A stretch of DNA of 64,000 nucleotides from Streptomyces sp. MspMP-M5 (GTDB lineage Bacteria; Actinomycetota; Actinomycetes; Streptomycetales; Streptomycetaceae). A program made the position numbers and the translations under genes. Below the pieces are notes generated by a model, which saw only the letters and a program-made list of their open reading frames with translations, did not search any database and was not told the origin of the DNA. Shown here in pieces: positions 16,958-25,916 of the stretch. Numbering within the stretch: position 1 is the first letter of the stretch; every line of letters starts with the position of its first letter. Location of the stretch: positions 92,124 through 156,123 of the forward strand of contig NZ_KB891918.1 of NCBI RefSeq assembly GCF_000373585.1, in the 5' to 3' direction.

Positions 16958-18163
16958 GTGACGTCCACGGAAGCGTTCATCGCCGCCGCCGAGGCCCACA
17001 GCGCCCACAACTACCACCCGCTCCCCGTGGTCGTGGCCACCGCCGAGGGCGCCTGGATGACCGACGTCACCGGCCGCCGCTATCTGGACCTGCTCGCCGG
17101 GTACTCCGCGCTCAACTTCGGCCACCGCAACCCCCGTCTGCTGGCGGCGGCCCGCGCCCAGCTGGAACGGGTCACGCTCACCTCGCGCGCCTTCCACCAC
17201 GACCGCTACGCCGACTTCTGCACCCAGCTCGCCGACCTGTGCGGGATGGAACTCGTCCTGCCGATGAACACCGGCACGGAGGCCGTGGAGACCGCGGTCA
17301 AGACGGCCCGGAAATGGGGCTACCGGGTCAAGGGCGTACCCGACGGCCGGGCCGTGATCGTCGTCGCGGAGAACAACTTCCACGGCCGGACCACCACCGT
17401 CGTCTCCTTCTCCACCGACCCCGAGGCCCGCGCCGACTTCGGCCCGTACACCCCCGGCTTCACCGTCGTCCCCTATGGCGACCTGGCCGCCCTGGACGCC
17501 GCCGTCGACGCCGACACCGTCGCGGTGCTGCTGGAGCCGATCCAGGGCGAGGCCGGGGTCCTGGTGCCGCCGCGCGGCTACCTGGCCGGGGTGCGCGAGC
17601 TGACCCGGGCCCGGAACGTGCTCTTCGTCGCCGACGAGATCCAGTCCGGGCTGGGCCGCACCGGCACCACCTTCGCCTGCGAACACGAGGGCGTGGTGCC
17701 CGATGTGTACGTCCTCGGCAAGGCGCTGGGCGGCGGGGTGGTGCCGGTGTCCGCGGTGGTGTCGTCCCGCGAGGTGCTGGGCGTCTTCCGGCCCGGCGAG
17801 CACGGCTCGACGTTCGGCGGCAACCCGCTGGCCTGCGCGGTCGGCCTGGAGGTCATCGCGATGCTGCGCACCGGCGAGTACCAGCGGCGGGCCGCCGAAC
17901 TCGGCGACCACCTGCACCGCGCGCTGGCCCCGATGGTGGGCGGCGGCGCGGTGGACGCGGTCCGCGGCCGCGGCCTGTGGGCCGGCGTCGACATCAACCC
18001 CTCCCGCGGCGACGGCCGGGCCGTCTCCGAACGGCTGCTGGCCCGCGGCGTCCTGGTCAAGGACACCCACGGCGCGACGATCCGGATCGCACCGCCGCTG
18101 GTGATCGGCAAGGAGGACCTGGACTGGGGGCTGGAACAGCTCCGGGTGGTGCTGGGCGCGTAG
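16958..18163 (+). CDS. rocD: Ornithine aminotransferase
   Basis: 401 residues, GTG at 16958 with GGACGGAG upstream. A class III PLP aminotransferase converting ornithine and 2-oxoglutarate to glutamate semialdehyde and glutamate in arginine/proline metabolism. Family blocks include YLDLLAGYSALNFGHRNP, MNTGTEAVETAVKTARKWGY, the catalytic VLGKALGGGVVPVSAV with the PLP lysine, and HGSTFGGNPLACAV. No other arg or pro gene is next to it here. Its neighbour downstream is a DMT transporter, 59 bases away on the same strand. Confidence 0.92.
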   Translation: MTSTEAFIAAAEAHSAHNYHPLPVVVATAEGAWMTDVTGRRYLDLLAGYSALNFGHRNPRLLAAARAQLERVTLTSRAFHHDRYADFCTQLADLCGMELVLPMNTGTEAVETAVKTARKWGYRVKGVPDGRAVIVVAENNFHGRTTTVVSFSTDPEARADFGPYTPGFTVVPYGDLAALDAAVDADTVAVLLEPIQGEAGVLVPPRGYLAGVRELTRARNVLFVADEIQSGLGRTGTTFACEHEGVVPDVYVLGKALGGGVVPVSAVVSSREVLGVFRPGEHGSTFGGNPLACAVGLEVIAMLRTGEYQRRAAELGDHLHRALAPMVGGGAVDAVRGRGLWAGVDINPSRGDGRAVSERLLARGVLVKDTHGATIRIAPPLVIGKEDLDWGLEQLRVVLGA

Positions 18164-18222
18164 CGTCCGTTGCGCGGGAGACCCTCTGCCCCGTGGCCCC
18201 GGGGCGCCGTACAGTCGGAGCC

Positions 18223-19149
18223 ATGCTGCTCGGGATGATCTGCGCGCTCGCGTCCGCGGTCTGCTTCGGTACCGCCTCCGTCTTCCAGGCCGTGGCCGCC
18301 CGGGACACCCCGCCCGGCACCGGCTCCGGCGTCGACGCCCGGCTGCTGCTGCGGGTGCTGACGCAGTGGCGGTATCTGCTCGGGCTGGCGCTGGACGGGC
18401 TGGGCTTCCTGCTGGAGCTGGTGGCGCTGCGGACGCTGCCGATCTACACGGTCGGTGCGGCGCTGGCCGCGACCCTCGCGGTGACCGCGGTGGTCGCCGC
18501 GCCGGTCCTGGGCGTCCGCCTCCGGCGCGCCGAATGGCTGGCGGTCGCGGTGGTCTGCGGCGGGCTGGCCCTGCTGGCGCTGTCGTCCGGCGGCGAGGGG
18601 CACCGGGCCGGCACCCCCGCGCTGCGGATCGGGGTGCTGGTCTTCGCGGCCGCCGTGCTCGCCGCCGGCGCCCTGGCCGGCCGGCTCCCGGACCGCTCCC
18701 GCGCCGCCGTGCTCGGCCTCGGCTCGGGCTTCGGCTTCGGGGTCGTCGAGGTCGCGGTGCGCCTGATCGACGGCTTCGCCCCGTCCGACCTGCTCACCAA
18801 CCCCGCCACCTACGCGCTGCTGATCGGCGGGGCCGCCGCCTTCCTGCTGCTGACCTCGGCCTTCCAGCGCGGCGCGGTCACCACCGCCACCGCCGGCATG
18901 GTGATCGGCGAGACCCTCGGCCCGGCCGTGGTCGGCGTCGTCTGGCTCGGCGACCGCACCCGCGACGGGCTGGCCCCGCTGACCGTCGCCGGTTTCGCGC
19001 TGGCCGTCGCCGGGGCGCTGGCGCTGGCCCGCTTCGGCGAGGCACCGGCAACCGAGGCCCCGGCAACCGAGGCCCCCGACAGCGACACGAACACCGACAT
19101 ACCGGCGGCCCCGTCCGACCCCGCCACGGCGGCCGCCGAACGCCCCTGA
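18223..19149 (+). CDS. DMT-superfamily (EamA-like) membrane transporter
   Basis: 308 residues, ATG at 18223. About nine or ten membrane helices, from LLGMICALASAVCFGTASVFQAVAA to GFALAVAGALALARF, fit the drug/metabolite transporter fold with its internal duplication. The C-terminus is a Thr/Pro/Asp tail with an ATEAP repeat. The substrate cannot be read from sequence. It lies 59 bases downstream of rocD, and a link to ornithine or proline export is only a possibility. Confidence 0.78.
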   Translation: MLLGMICALASAVCFGTASVFQAVAARDTPPGTGSGVDARLLLRVLTQWRYLLGLALDGLGFLLELVALRTLPIYTVGAALAATLAVTAVVAAPVLGVRLRRAEWLAVAVVCGGLALLALSSGGEGHRAGTPALRIGVLVFAAAVLAAGALAGRLPDRSRAAVLGLGSGFGFGVVEVAVRLIDGFAPSDLLTNPATYALLIGGAAAFLLLTSAFQRGAVTTATAGMVIGETLGPAVVGVVWLGDRTRDGLAPLTVAGFALAVAGALALARFGEAPATEAPATEAPDSDTNTDIPAAPSDPATAAAERP

Positions 19150-19188
19150 ACACCCTGAACGGGAGCCCACCCCGGCCCGCCGCCCCCC

Positions 19189-20631
19189 TCACCCCGCCGG
19201 CGGCATCGCCCTCAACAGGGCCTCCAGGACGGCCGAGAACGCATGGTCCGGCGGGCGGCCGTAGGTGATGACCAGCGCGTCGCGGGTGGACGCCGGGCCG
19301 GCCGGGTCGGTGAACTCCGCCAGCCCGGTCACCGCCAGGCCCTGCCACCGCGCGGCCTGGACGACGGACTGCTCGGTGCCGGGCGGGAGTTCCAGCACCG
19401 CGTGCAGCCCGGCGGCGATCCCCGAGACGTGCACCTGCGGGGCACGTTCGGCCAGCGCGGCCACCAGCTGGTCGCGCCGCCGCCGGTAGCGCAGCCGCAT
19501 CCCGCGCAGATGCCGGTCGTACGCGCCGGAGGAGACGAACTCCGCCAGGGTGAGCTGGTCCAGCGAACCGGACTGCCACTCGCCGGTCGACTTGACCTCC
19601 AGCACCCGGTCCATCAGCCGGTCCGGCACCACCATCCACGCCAGCCGCAGCGCCGGGGCCAGGCTCTTGCTCGCGGTGCCCAGGTAGACGACGTGATCGG
19701 GGTCCAGCCCTTGAAGGGCCCCGACCGGCTGCCTGTCATATCGGAACTCGCCGTCGTAGTCGTCCTCCAGGACGTAACCGCCGGTGGCGCGCGCCCAGTT
19801 GACCGCCGCGGCCCGCCGGTCGGGGTGCAGCGGGACGCCGGTGGGGAACTGGTGGGCGGGGGTCAGCAGGGCCGCCCGCAGGTGGTCCAGGCCGGTCAGC
19901 CGGCCGGTGTCCGCGCCGTGCGCGTCGATCGGCAGCGGGACGGTGCCGAGGCCGGCGCGGGCGATGACGGCGCGGTGGAAGGGCAGCCCGTACGCCTCGG
20001 TGGCGACCCGGCCGGGGGCGCCGCCGCGGGGCCGCAGCGCCCGGCACAGCACCCCCAGCCCCTGCATGAACCCCGCGCAGACCACGATCCGTTCGGGGTC
20101 GGCCCGCACGCCCCGCGCCCGGGCCAGGTACTCCGCGAGCACCGCGCGCAGCTCGGGGCGGCCGGCCGGAGTGCCGTATCCGAACGCCTCGTTGGGCGCG
20201 GCGGTCAGCGCCCGGCGGGCCGCGGCCAGCCAGGCGGTCCGCGGGAAGGACGAGACGTCCGGGGTGCCGGGGGTGAGGTCGAAGCGCGGGCCGGCGGCGG
20301 GGGAGGGCGGGCCCGGGGCGCGCCGGGGCGCCTGGCCGCCCGCCCGCGGCAGGACCCGTTCGGCGACCTCGGTGCCCGAGCCCTGGCGGGCGCTCAGCCA
20401 GCCCTCGGCGACCAGTTCCGCGTAGGCGTCGGCGACGGTGTTGCGGGCGATGCCGAGGTCGGCGGCGAGGGACCGGGAGGACGGCAGCCGGGTGCCGGGG
20501 GTCAGCCGCCCGGACCGCACCGCCTCGCGCAGCGCGGCCATCAGCGAGGCCCGCACCCCGCCCGGCCCGCCGAGGTCCAGATGCAGGTCCCGGCCCAGAT
20601 CCCGTCCGAAAGTGGCCCGCGATTTCTCCAT
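19189..20631 (-). CDS. MocR-type GntR/aminotransferase transcription factor
   Basis: 480 residues from the ATG at 20631; no good ribosome-binding site precedes it, so it may be leaderless. The N-terminal winged helix (TRLPSSRSLAADLGIARNTV) is joined to an aminotransferase-fold domain whose PLP lysine sits in LGTASKSLAPALRLAW. MocR/PdxR proteins sense PLP or amino acids with this domain. It is divergent from the AhpD-like pair, with 47 bases between starts, and is the likely regulator of that operon. Confidence 0.9.
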   Translation of the reverse strand: MEKSRATFGRDLGRDLHLDLGGPGGVRASLMAALREAVRSGRLTPGTRLPSSRSLAADLGIARNTVADAYAELVAEGWLSARQGSGTEVAERVLPRAGGQAPRRAPGPPSPAAGPRFDLTPGTPDVSSFPRTAWLAAARRALTAAPNEAFGYGTPAGRPELRAVLAEYLARARGVRADPERIVVCAGFMQGLGVLCRALRPRGGAPGRVATEAYGLPFHRAVIARAGLGTVPLPIDAHGADTGRLTGLDHLRAALLTPAHQFPTGVPLHPDRRAAAVNWARATGGYVLEDDYDGEFRYDRQPVGALQGLDPDHVVYLGTASKSLAPALRLAWMVVPDRLMDRVLEVKSTGEWQSGSLDQLTLAEFVSSGAYDRHLRGMRLRYRRRRDQLVAALAERAPQVHVSGIAAGLHAVLELPPGTEQSVVQAARWQGLAVTGLAEFTDPAGPASTRDALVITYGRPPDHAFSAVLEALLRAMPPAG

Positions 20632-20678
20632 GGAAGTGGACCATACCGCTGAGCCACTCACCGCGTAGCGTCTACGGC

Positions 20679-21182
20679 ATGACGAACCCGACGACACCGC
20701 CCGCAGGGCAGCAGGCGCCGGCCGCCGCCGGCCACCGGCACGGCCCCCGGATGCAGTGGGCCGAGCTGGCCCCCGACGTCTACAAGGCCATGATCGGCCT
20801 GGACGTGGCGGCCCGTAAGGGCCTCGACCCCACCCTGGCCGAACTGATCAAGATCCGCGCCTCGCAGATCAACCGGTGCGCCATGTGCCTCCACATGCAC
20901 ACCACCGACGCCCGCAAGGCCGGCGAGACCGAGGAGCGGATCGCCCTCCTCAGCGCCTGGGAGGAGGCCGCCGGCTACTACACCGACCGCGAGCGGGCCG
21001 CCCTGGCGCTCACCGAGGCGATCACCGTGCTCACCGAAGGCTTCGTCCCGGACGCCGTCTACGCGCAGGCCGCCGCCGTCTTCGACGAGCCCGAACTCGC
21101 CCAGCTGATCGCCATGATCACCACCATCAACGCCTGGAACCGCTTCGGTGTGGCCACCCGCCGGGCCCCCGGACAGGAGTGA
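20679..21182 (+). CDS. Carboxymuconolactone decarboxylase/AhpD-family protein 1
   Basis: 167 residues, ATG at 20679. The AhpD-type signature is ELIKIRASQINRCAMCLHMH: a C-x2-C redox pair followed by His, with an upstream Glu. This suits peroxidase or alkylhydroperoxidase chemistry rather than decarboxylation. The next gene is a close paralogue 5 bases after the stop. It is divergent from the MocR gene. Confidence 0.88.
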   Translation: MTNPTTPPAGQQAPAAAGHRHGPRMQWAELAPDVYKAMIGLDVAARKGLDPTLAELIKIRASQINRCAMCLHMHTTDARKAGETEERIALLSAWEEAAGYYTDRERAALALTEAITVLTEGFVPDAVYAQAAAVFDEPELAQLIAMITTINAWNRFGVATRRAPGQE

Positions 21183-21187
21183 GCACG

Positions 21188-21637
21188 ATGACCCACCGCA
21201 TGACGTTCTGGAGCAAGGTCCCCGCCTTCTTCCAGGCCCAGCTCAAGCTCACCGAGGCCGCCAAGAAGGGCTTCGGCGACCCGGTCCTCGCGGAGCTGGC
21301 CGTGCTGCGCGCCTCCCAGCTCAACAAGTGCGCGTTCTGCGTCGACATGCATGTGAAGAACCTCCGCGAGGCCGGCGTCGAGCAGCAGCGGATCGACCTG
21401 CTGCCGGCCTGGGAGGAGGCCGGCGACCTCTACTCCGAGCGGGAGCGGGCGGCACTGGCCTTCACCGAGGCGGTCACCGTGCTCACCGACGGCTTCGTCC
21501 CGGACGCGGTCTACGAGCGGGCCGCCGCCCAGTTCACCGAGACCGAACTCGCCCACCTCCTGGCCGTGATCGTCGCCATCAACAACTGGAACCGCGTCAA
21601 CGTCACGATCCGCCAGCCTCCCGGTGGACAGCTGTGA
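21188..21637 (+). CDS. Carboxymuconolactone decarboxylase/AhpD-family protein 2
   Basis: 149 residues, ATG at 21188. ELAVLRASQLNKCAFCVDMH has the same C-x2-C-x3-H redox motif, and the downstream SERERAALAFTEAVTVLTDGFVPDAVY is nearly identical to the first copy, so the pair arose by tandem duplication. AhpD-like proteins act as oligomers; the two may form a mixed assembly (inference). Its stop overlaps the next start (GTGA). Confidence 0.88.
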   Translation: MTHRMTFWSKVPAFFQAQLKLTEAAKKGFGDPVLAELAVLRASQLNKCAFCVDMHVKNLREAGVEQQRIDLLPAWEEAGDLYSERERAALAFTEAVTVLTDGFVPDAVYERAAAQFTETELAHLLAVIVAINNWNRVNVTIRQPPGGQL

Positions 21638-22398
21638 CCGGCACCGGCACCCGTACAGGAGGCACCGGCCCCGCGGCCGCGCTGCGCGCCCTGCACCACG
21701 ACCGCCGGCCGGGCGACCCGCTGGTCCTCCCCACCGTCTGGGACGCCGCCTCCGCCCGGGTCTTCGCCGACGCCGGCTTCCCGGCCCTGGCCACCCCCAG
21801 CGCGGGCATCGCCGCGTCCCTGGGATACGCGGACGGCGAGACCCCGGCCGACGAGATGTTCGCGGCGATCGCCCGGATCGTCCGGGCCGTGGACGTGCCG
21901 GTGACGGCGGACGTGGAGGCCGGGTACGGGCTGTCCGCCGGGGAACTGGTCGGCCGGCTCGCCGAGGCCGGCGCGGCTGGCTGCAACCTGGAGGACTCCG
22001 ACCACGCCACCGGCGCCCTGCGCGACCCGCAGGAGCAGGCCGACCGGCTGGCCGAGGTCCGGGCCGAGGCCGGCGACGCGCTGGTGATCAACGCCCGGAT
22101 CGACACCTTCCTGCGCGGCCAGGGGGACCCGGCCGCGGCACTGGCGCGGGCCCACCGCTACGCCGCGGCCGGCGCCGACTGCCTCTACCCGATCCTCGCC
22201 CCGCCGGAGCTGCTGCCCGAGCTGGCCGCGGCGGCCCCCCTCCCGCTCAACGCCATGGCCAGGGCCGGCGGTCCCTCCCCGCGTGAACTGGGCGAACTCG
22301 GCGCGACCCGGATCACCTTCGGCGGCGGCCTCCAGCGCGCGGCGACGACGGCATTGTCGGCAGTCGCGGAGCGCCTGAGGGACGGGGCTGGCCTCTGA
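21634..22398 (+). CDS. Isocitrate lyase/PEP mutase superfamily protein
   Basis: 254 residues from the GTG at 21634, translationally coupled to the AhpD-like gene. A TIM-barrel enzyme: LPTVWDAASARVFADAGFPALATPSAGIA is the family N-terminus, PVTADVEAGYG the metal-binding region, and CNLEDSDH the conserved acidic block. Members cleave or rearrange 2-methylisocitrate, oxaloacetate or carboxy-PEP-like acids. The exact substrate is unknown. Shared transcription with the two peroxidase-like genes suggests one stress or catabolic operon under MocR. Confidence 0.83.
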   Translation: MTGTGTRTGGTGPAAALRALHHDRRPGDPLVLPTVWDAASARVFADAGFPALATPSAGIAASLGYADGETPADEMFAAIARIVRAVDVPVTADVEAGYGLSAGELVGRLAEAGAAGCNLEDSDHATGALRDPQEQADRLAEVRAEAGDALVINARIDTFLRGQGDPAAALARAHRYAAAGADCLYPILAPPELLPELAAAAPLPLNAMARAGGPSPRELGELGATRITFGGGLQRAATTALSAVAERLRDGAGL

Positions 22399-22463
22399 CG
22401 GGACCCGCCGCGGGACCCGCCGCGGGGTCCCGCGCCCCACGCCGCCGCGCCCTACGATGAGCC

Positions 22464-23219
22464 ATGCTCTCCGTAGCCGTAGCCCCCTGGCGGCGCCCCC
22501 CGGTGCTCCTGCGGAACGCCGACGTCCCGCACTACGCGGCCAGCACGATGAAGGTCGCGGTGCTCGCCGCCGTCCACCGCAGCGGCCTCGACCCCGACCA
22601 CGCGGTCCCGGTCGTCAACCGCTTCCCCTCGGTGGCCGCCGGCAGCTACGCCCACGACCGGGCGGAGGACAGCGACCCCGAGCCCTGGCGGCTGCTGGGC
22701 GGCACCGCGCCGCTCGGCTGGCTCGCCGACCGGATGGTCCGGCACTCCTCCAACCTGGCCACCAGCCTGTGCATGGCCGCGGTGGGACGGGCGGCGGTGG
22801 CCGAGGTGTGGCGGCGGGCCGGGGCGTCGGCCGCGTCCGGCAGCCCGCGCGGCATCGAGGACGCCGCCGCCCGCGCCGCGGGCATCGACAACCGCGTCAC
22901 CGCCCACGACCTGATCCGGCTGCTGGCCTCCCTCGAACCGGAGGTGCTGGCCCGGCTGGAGCACAACGTGCACGCCGTGGACCTCGCCGCGGGACTGCCG
23001 CCCGGCACCCGCCTGGCCGGCAAGAACGGCTGGGTGAACGGGGCGCGGCACAGCGCCGCCGTGGTCTACCCGCCCGACGCCCCGCCCTACGCCCTCGCCG
23101 TCTGCTACACCGGCCCGCTCGCCGACGGCCAGGACACCGGCGACCCCGCGGCCCGTCTGCTGGCCCGCCTCTCGTCCCGCGTCTGGGACGGCCGCCACCG
23201 CCTCGCCGCATGTTCCTGA
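22464..23219 (+). CDS. Serine hydrolase, class A beta-lactamase-like
   Basis: 251 residues, ATG at 22464. The penicilloyl-serine transferase motifs are present: SxxK in AASTMKVAVLAAVHR, SSN in RHSSNLATSL, and KNG in LAGKNGWVNGARHSAA in place of KTG. There is no signal peptide, so it may act in the cytoplasm; this argues against beta-lactam resistance and for an esterase or amidase role. It lies 65 bases downstream of the PEP-mutase-like gene. Confidence 0.75.
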   Translation: MLSVAVAPWRRPPVLLRNADVPHYAASTMKVAVLAAVHRSGLDPDHAVPVVNRFPSVAAGSYAHDRAEDSDPEPWRLLGGTAPLGWLADRMVRHSSNLATSLCMAAVGRAAVAEVWRRAGASAASGSPRGIEDAAARAAGIDNRVTAHDLIRLLASLEPEVLARLEHNVHAVDLAAGLPPGTRLAGKNGWVNGARHSAAVVYPPDAPPYALAVCYTGPLADGQDTGDPAARLLARLSSRVWDGRHRLAACS

Positions 23220-23386
23220 CGTCTCGTCAGATCGCCTGATGCCGCGGCGAATTGCCCACTTCAGGGTGGCTGGTCCGCGCTACGGGCGGCCCCGATGCGG
23301 GTATCAGGAGAACGGGCGTACGGGAAGTCCGGCGGGCTTGATAGCTTGGTGCCGAAGGCCCGCGGGGCAACGGGGAGAAGCGGCAC

Positions 23387-23698
23387 ATGACCGAGCGGTT
23401 CAGGGTCGATCTGGAAGAGCTGGACGTCGTCGTGCGACAGCTGCGCCATCTGCAGCGCGACATGGACGATCCCGCCCAGACCGTCACGTACAACACCACC
23501 ATCCCGAAGCCGGCGTTCGGGAAGGGCTTCCTGGAGGCCGGCCAGCTCGCCGACGCCCACGACGGCATGCAGACATACATGGCGGATGTGCTCGGCGCGC
23601 TGCAGGACCTCATCGGCACCTTCGGCGAGAAGACCGAGGCCAGCCGCGGCGCCTACGAGGACCAGGAGCACGAGGCCCGGCACCCGGGGCACGACTGA
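23387..23698 (+). CDS. WXG100/EspC-like small helical protein
   Basis: 103 residues, ATG at 23387 with GGGGAGAAG upstream. It is predicted almost entirely helical in two long helices broken near NTTIPKPAFGKGFLEAGQL, a size and layout typical of WXG100/ESAT-6-like type VII substrates, although no WXG motif is present. The next gene encodes a WXG-like protein. No EccC ATPase or other secretion component is in the window. Confidence 0.6.
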   Translation: MTERFRVDLEELDVVVRQLRHLQRDMDDPAQTVTYNTTIPKPAFGKGFLEAGQLADAHDGMQTYMADVLGALQDLIGTFGEKTEASRGAYEDQEHEARHPGHD

Positions 23699-23790
23699 CG
23701 TACCCCCTGCCCGGCACGTACGACCCGACCGGGCGGCCATGACGACGGGGACGACGACAGGGACGACGGCGACGAGGGAGGGGGACCGGC

Positions 23791-25269
23791 ATGACGGAGA
23801 CCGGCCGACAGCACGACGGCGCCCAGGAGATGGAGCGCCGACGGACCGAGCAGGAGCGGGCCGAGCTGCTGAAGTCGCTCCGGGGGCACCGGCTGACACC
23901 GCGCTCCCCCTCCGACTTCCAGAAGCACGCCCTGCCCGCGCTACGGGCGATGATCGAGCACGCCGGCCCCGAGACGATCGAGACCTCCGGACGGCACTGG
24001 CGGTCCGCCGCCGACCGGCTGGGCGGTGACGACGGCCACGGCGGCATCCGCAAGGCGTTCCAGGACGCCGTGGCGCACGCCTCGGCGCACTGGGAGGGCG
24101 CCGCGGCCGAGGCGTTCCGCCGGGAGGCCGCCAAGGTGCTGGCGAAGATCGAACGGAGCTACCAGCACGCCCGCAACGTCGAGTCCACGCTGATCGGTTC
24201 GCGCGCCTCGGGCCCTGAGGCCGGCGTCGCGCACAACCTCCGCGAGGCGCAGAAGGCGCTGCTCAGGCTCCAGCTCGCCGGGGCCGCCGCCCCGACGACG
24301 GAGGCCGGCGACGACAGCCAGTTCAAGCGGGACATGGCCAACCCCAAGCTCGACACCCGCAGGGCGCTGGAACTCAACCGTCACTCCCTCCCGCCGGCCA
24401 AGCAGTGCCAGATCGAGGCCGTCGTCGTGATGGACGAACTGGCCGCCCACTACGAGGCGCAGGGCAAGCGACTCCGGGAGGGCACCGGGCCCGGCGTCAC
24501 GGGGGACTGGCCGGTCGCCCCGTCCGGCAGCCCGGCCCCGCCGCCGGTGGACACCGCGGTGACCGGCGGCCCGCAGCCGCACCACCCGCCGGCCGCCCAG
24601 CGGCCCAACGGCGCGGGCGGCGGCGCGGTACCGGCCGGCTTCGACAGCCCCCGGACCGCCCGCCCGTCGCCCGACCTCCACCCCCAGATGACGGCGCTGC
24701 CCGCCGACCCTCCGCTGGTGACCACCGGACTGGAGAGCATGGGCGGCGCCACCCCCGCCGCACCGCCCGCCGGCGGCCACGCCGTCGTCGGCGGCACACC
24801 GGCCGGCGGCCACCCCGCCGCCCCGGCAGCCACCGGCGGGTTCCCGGGCAGCGCCGCGCTGGGCGTCATCGGAGTGACCGGTGGTGGCATGCCCGCCGGC
24901 GGTGCACGCGGCACGGGGCGGGGCGCCGGCGGGGCGCGCCGCAGCGCCGGTGGCGCGGCGGGCAGCCCGGACGGTGCCGCCGCCCGTACGGCCGTACCGC
25001 CCGGCACCCCCGCCGCCCCGGCCGCCCGGCCCCAGGGCCCGGCCGGCCCGGCGGGCGGCACCAGGCAGGGCGGCGCCGGACTCCACCGCAGCCGCGGCGG
25101 CGCCCGGCCGAGCGCGCCGGACCCGGCCGCCGCCCAACCGGGAAAGGCCAAGGGCGAGCAGCCCGACAAGGGCGCCCGGAGCCGCTCCGCGGGACCGCGC
25201 TCCCGCCACGTCGACGAGGACGAGGCGCCGCGTCCGCCGCGGCAGATCCCGCCGCCCGTGATCGAGTGA
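23791..25269 (+). CDS. WXG-like N-terminal domain protein with long Gly/Pro/Ala tail
   Basis: 492 residues, ATG at 23791 after GAGGGGG. The first half is helical, with SAHWEGAAAEAFRREAAKVLAKIE resembling the W-x-G turn of WXG100/PPE-type type VII secretion proteins. Residues from about 240 on are a disordered Gly/Pro/Ala/Arg tail ending RQIPPPVIE. Such architecture is common in streptomycete ESX-associated proteins. It is downstream of the smaller helical protein by 92 bases, and the two may be secreted as a pair (inference). Confidence 0.62.
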   Translation: MTETGRQHDGAQEMERRRTEQERAELLKSLRGHRLTPRSPSDFQKHALPALRAMIEHAGPETIETSGRHWRSAADRLGGDDGHGGIRKAFQDAVAHASAHWEGAAAEAFRREAAKVLAKIERSYQHARNVESTLIGSRASGPEAGVAHNLREAQKALLRLQLAGAAAPTTEAGDDSQFKRDMANPKLDTRRALELNRHSLPPAKQCQIEAVVVMDELAAHYEAQGKRLREGTGPGVTGDWPVAPSGSPAPPPVDTAVTGGPQPHHPPAAQRPNGAGGGAVPAGFDSPRTARPSPDLHPQMTALPADPPLVTTGLESMGGATPAAPPAGGHAVVGGTPAGGHPAAPAATGGFPGSAALGVIGVTGGGMPAGGARGTGRGAGGARRSAGGAAGSPDGAAARTAVPPGTPAAPAARPQGPAGPAGGTRQGGAGLHRSRGGARPSAPDPAAAQPGKAKGEQPDKGARSRSAGPRSRHVDEDEAPRPPRQIPPPVIE

Positions 25270-25339
25270 GGCCCCGCGGGTGCGGGGCGCCCGAAAATCG
25301 GACGACGCGCCCCGCACCCCGCTGTTAGCGTCCGGAACC

Positions 25340-25849
25340 ATGCATCCGGTCGGTGAAAAACAGCTACGTGCCTCCTTCGTCAACTGCTCCAAGGGGGAGG
25401 CGAGCCGGCTCCGCCTGCCCACGGGACTGGCCGAACTCCCTTGGGAGCACCTCGACTTCCTGGGCTGGCGCGACCCCGGAGCGCCGGACCGCAGCTATCT
25501 GGTCGCCCCGCGGCCCGACGGCCTGATGGGCGTGACCCTGCGGGTGCCGCAGGGCGTGCGGCGCAGCTTCACCAAGACGACGGTCTGCTCGATCTGCCTG
25601 ACCGGCCACCCGGGCTCCGGCGTCAGCCTGCTCGCCGCCCGCCGCGCCGGCCCCGCGGGCCGCCAGGGCAACACCGTCGGCACCTACCTCTGCGCCGACC
25701 TCGCCTGCTCCCTCTACGTCCGCGGCCGAAAGCGCTCCCAGCTCGCCGGCCGCCACGAGGAGACCCTTCCGGAGGCGGAGCGGATCGCGCGCACCGTGCG
25801 GAACCTGGACGCCTTCCTGGACAAGGTCCTGACCGGCGAACCGGCCTGA
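25340..25849 (+). CDS. FBP-domain zinc protein (elongation-factor-G-binding-like)
   Basis: 169 residues, ATG at 25340; an earlier in-frame start at 25280 is less likely. A treble-clef zinc finger is made by TTVCSICLTGHPGSG and GTYLCADLACSLYVRG, four cysteines about 40 residues apart, as in FBP/FusB-type EF-G-binding proteins. Some family members rescue EF-G from fusidic acid. Whether this one does is unknown. It stands alone between the WXG-like gene and the convergent hydrolase. Confidence 0.78.
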   Translation: MHPVGEKQLRASFVNCSKGEASRLRLPTGLAELPWEHLDFLGWRDPGAPDRSYLVAPRPDGLMGVTLRVPQGVRRSFTKTTVCSICLTGHPGSGVSLLAARRAGPAGRQGNTVGTYLCADLACSLYVRGRKRSQLAGRHEETLPEAERIARTVRNLDAFLDKVLTGEPA

Positions 25850-25916
25850 GCCGGCGGGCCCGTGCCCGGGCCCGGAAGCGCACCCGCCGCCGTCCGCTCC
25901 GCCCCGGCCCGCCCGC

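Noticed and set aside
22464..23219. Calling the SxxK hydrolase a beta-lactamase resistance gene
   Set aside because: No signal peptide and KNG instead of KTG; kept as a beta-lactamase-like hydrolase only.
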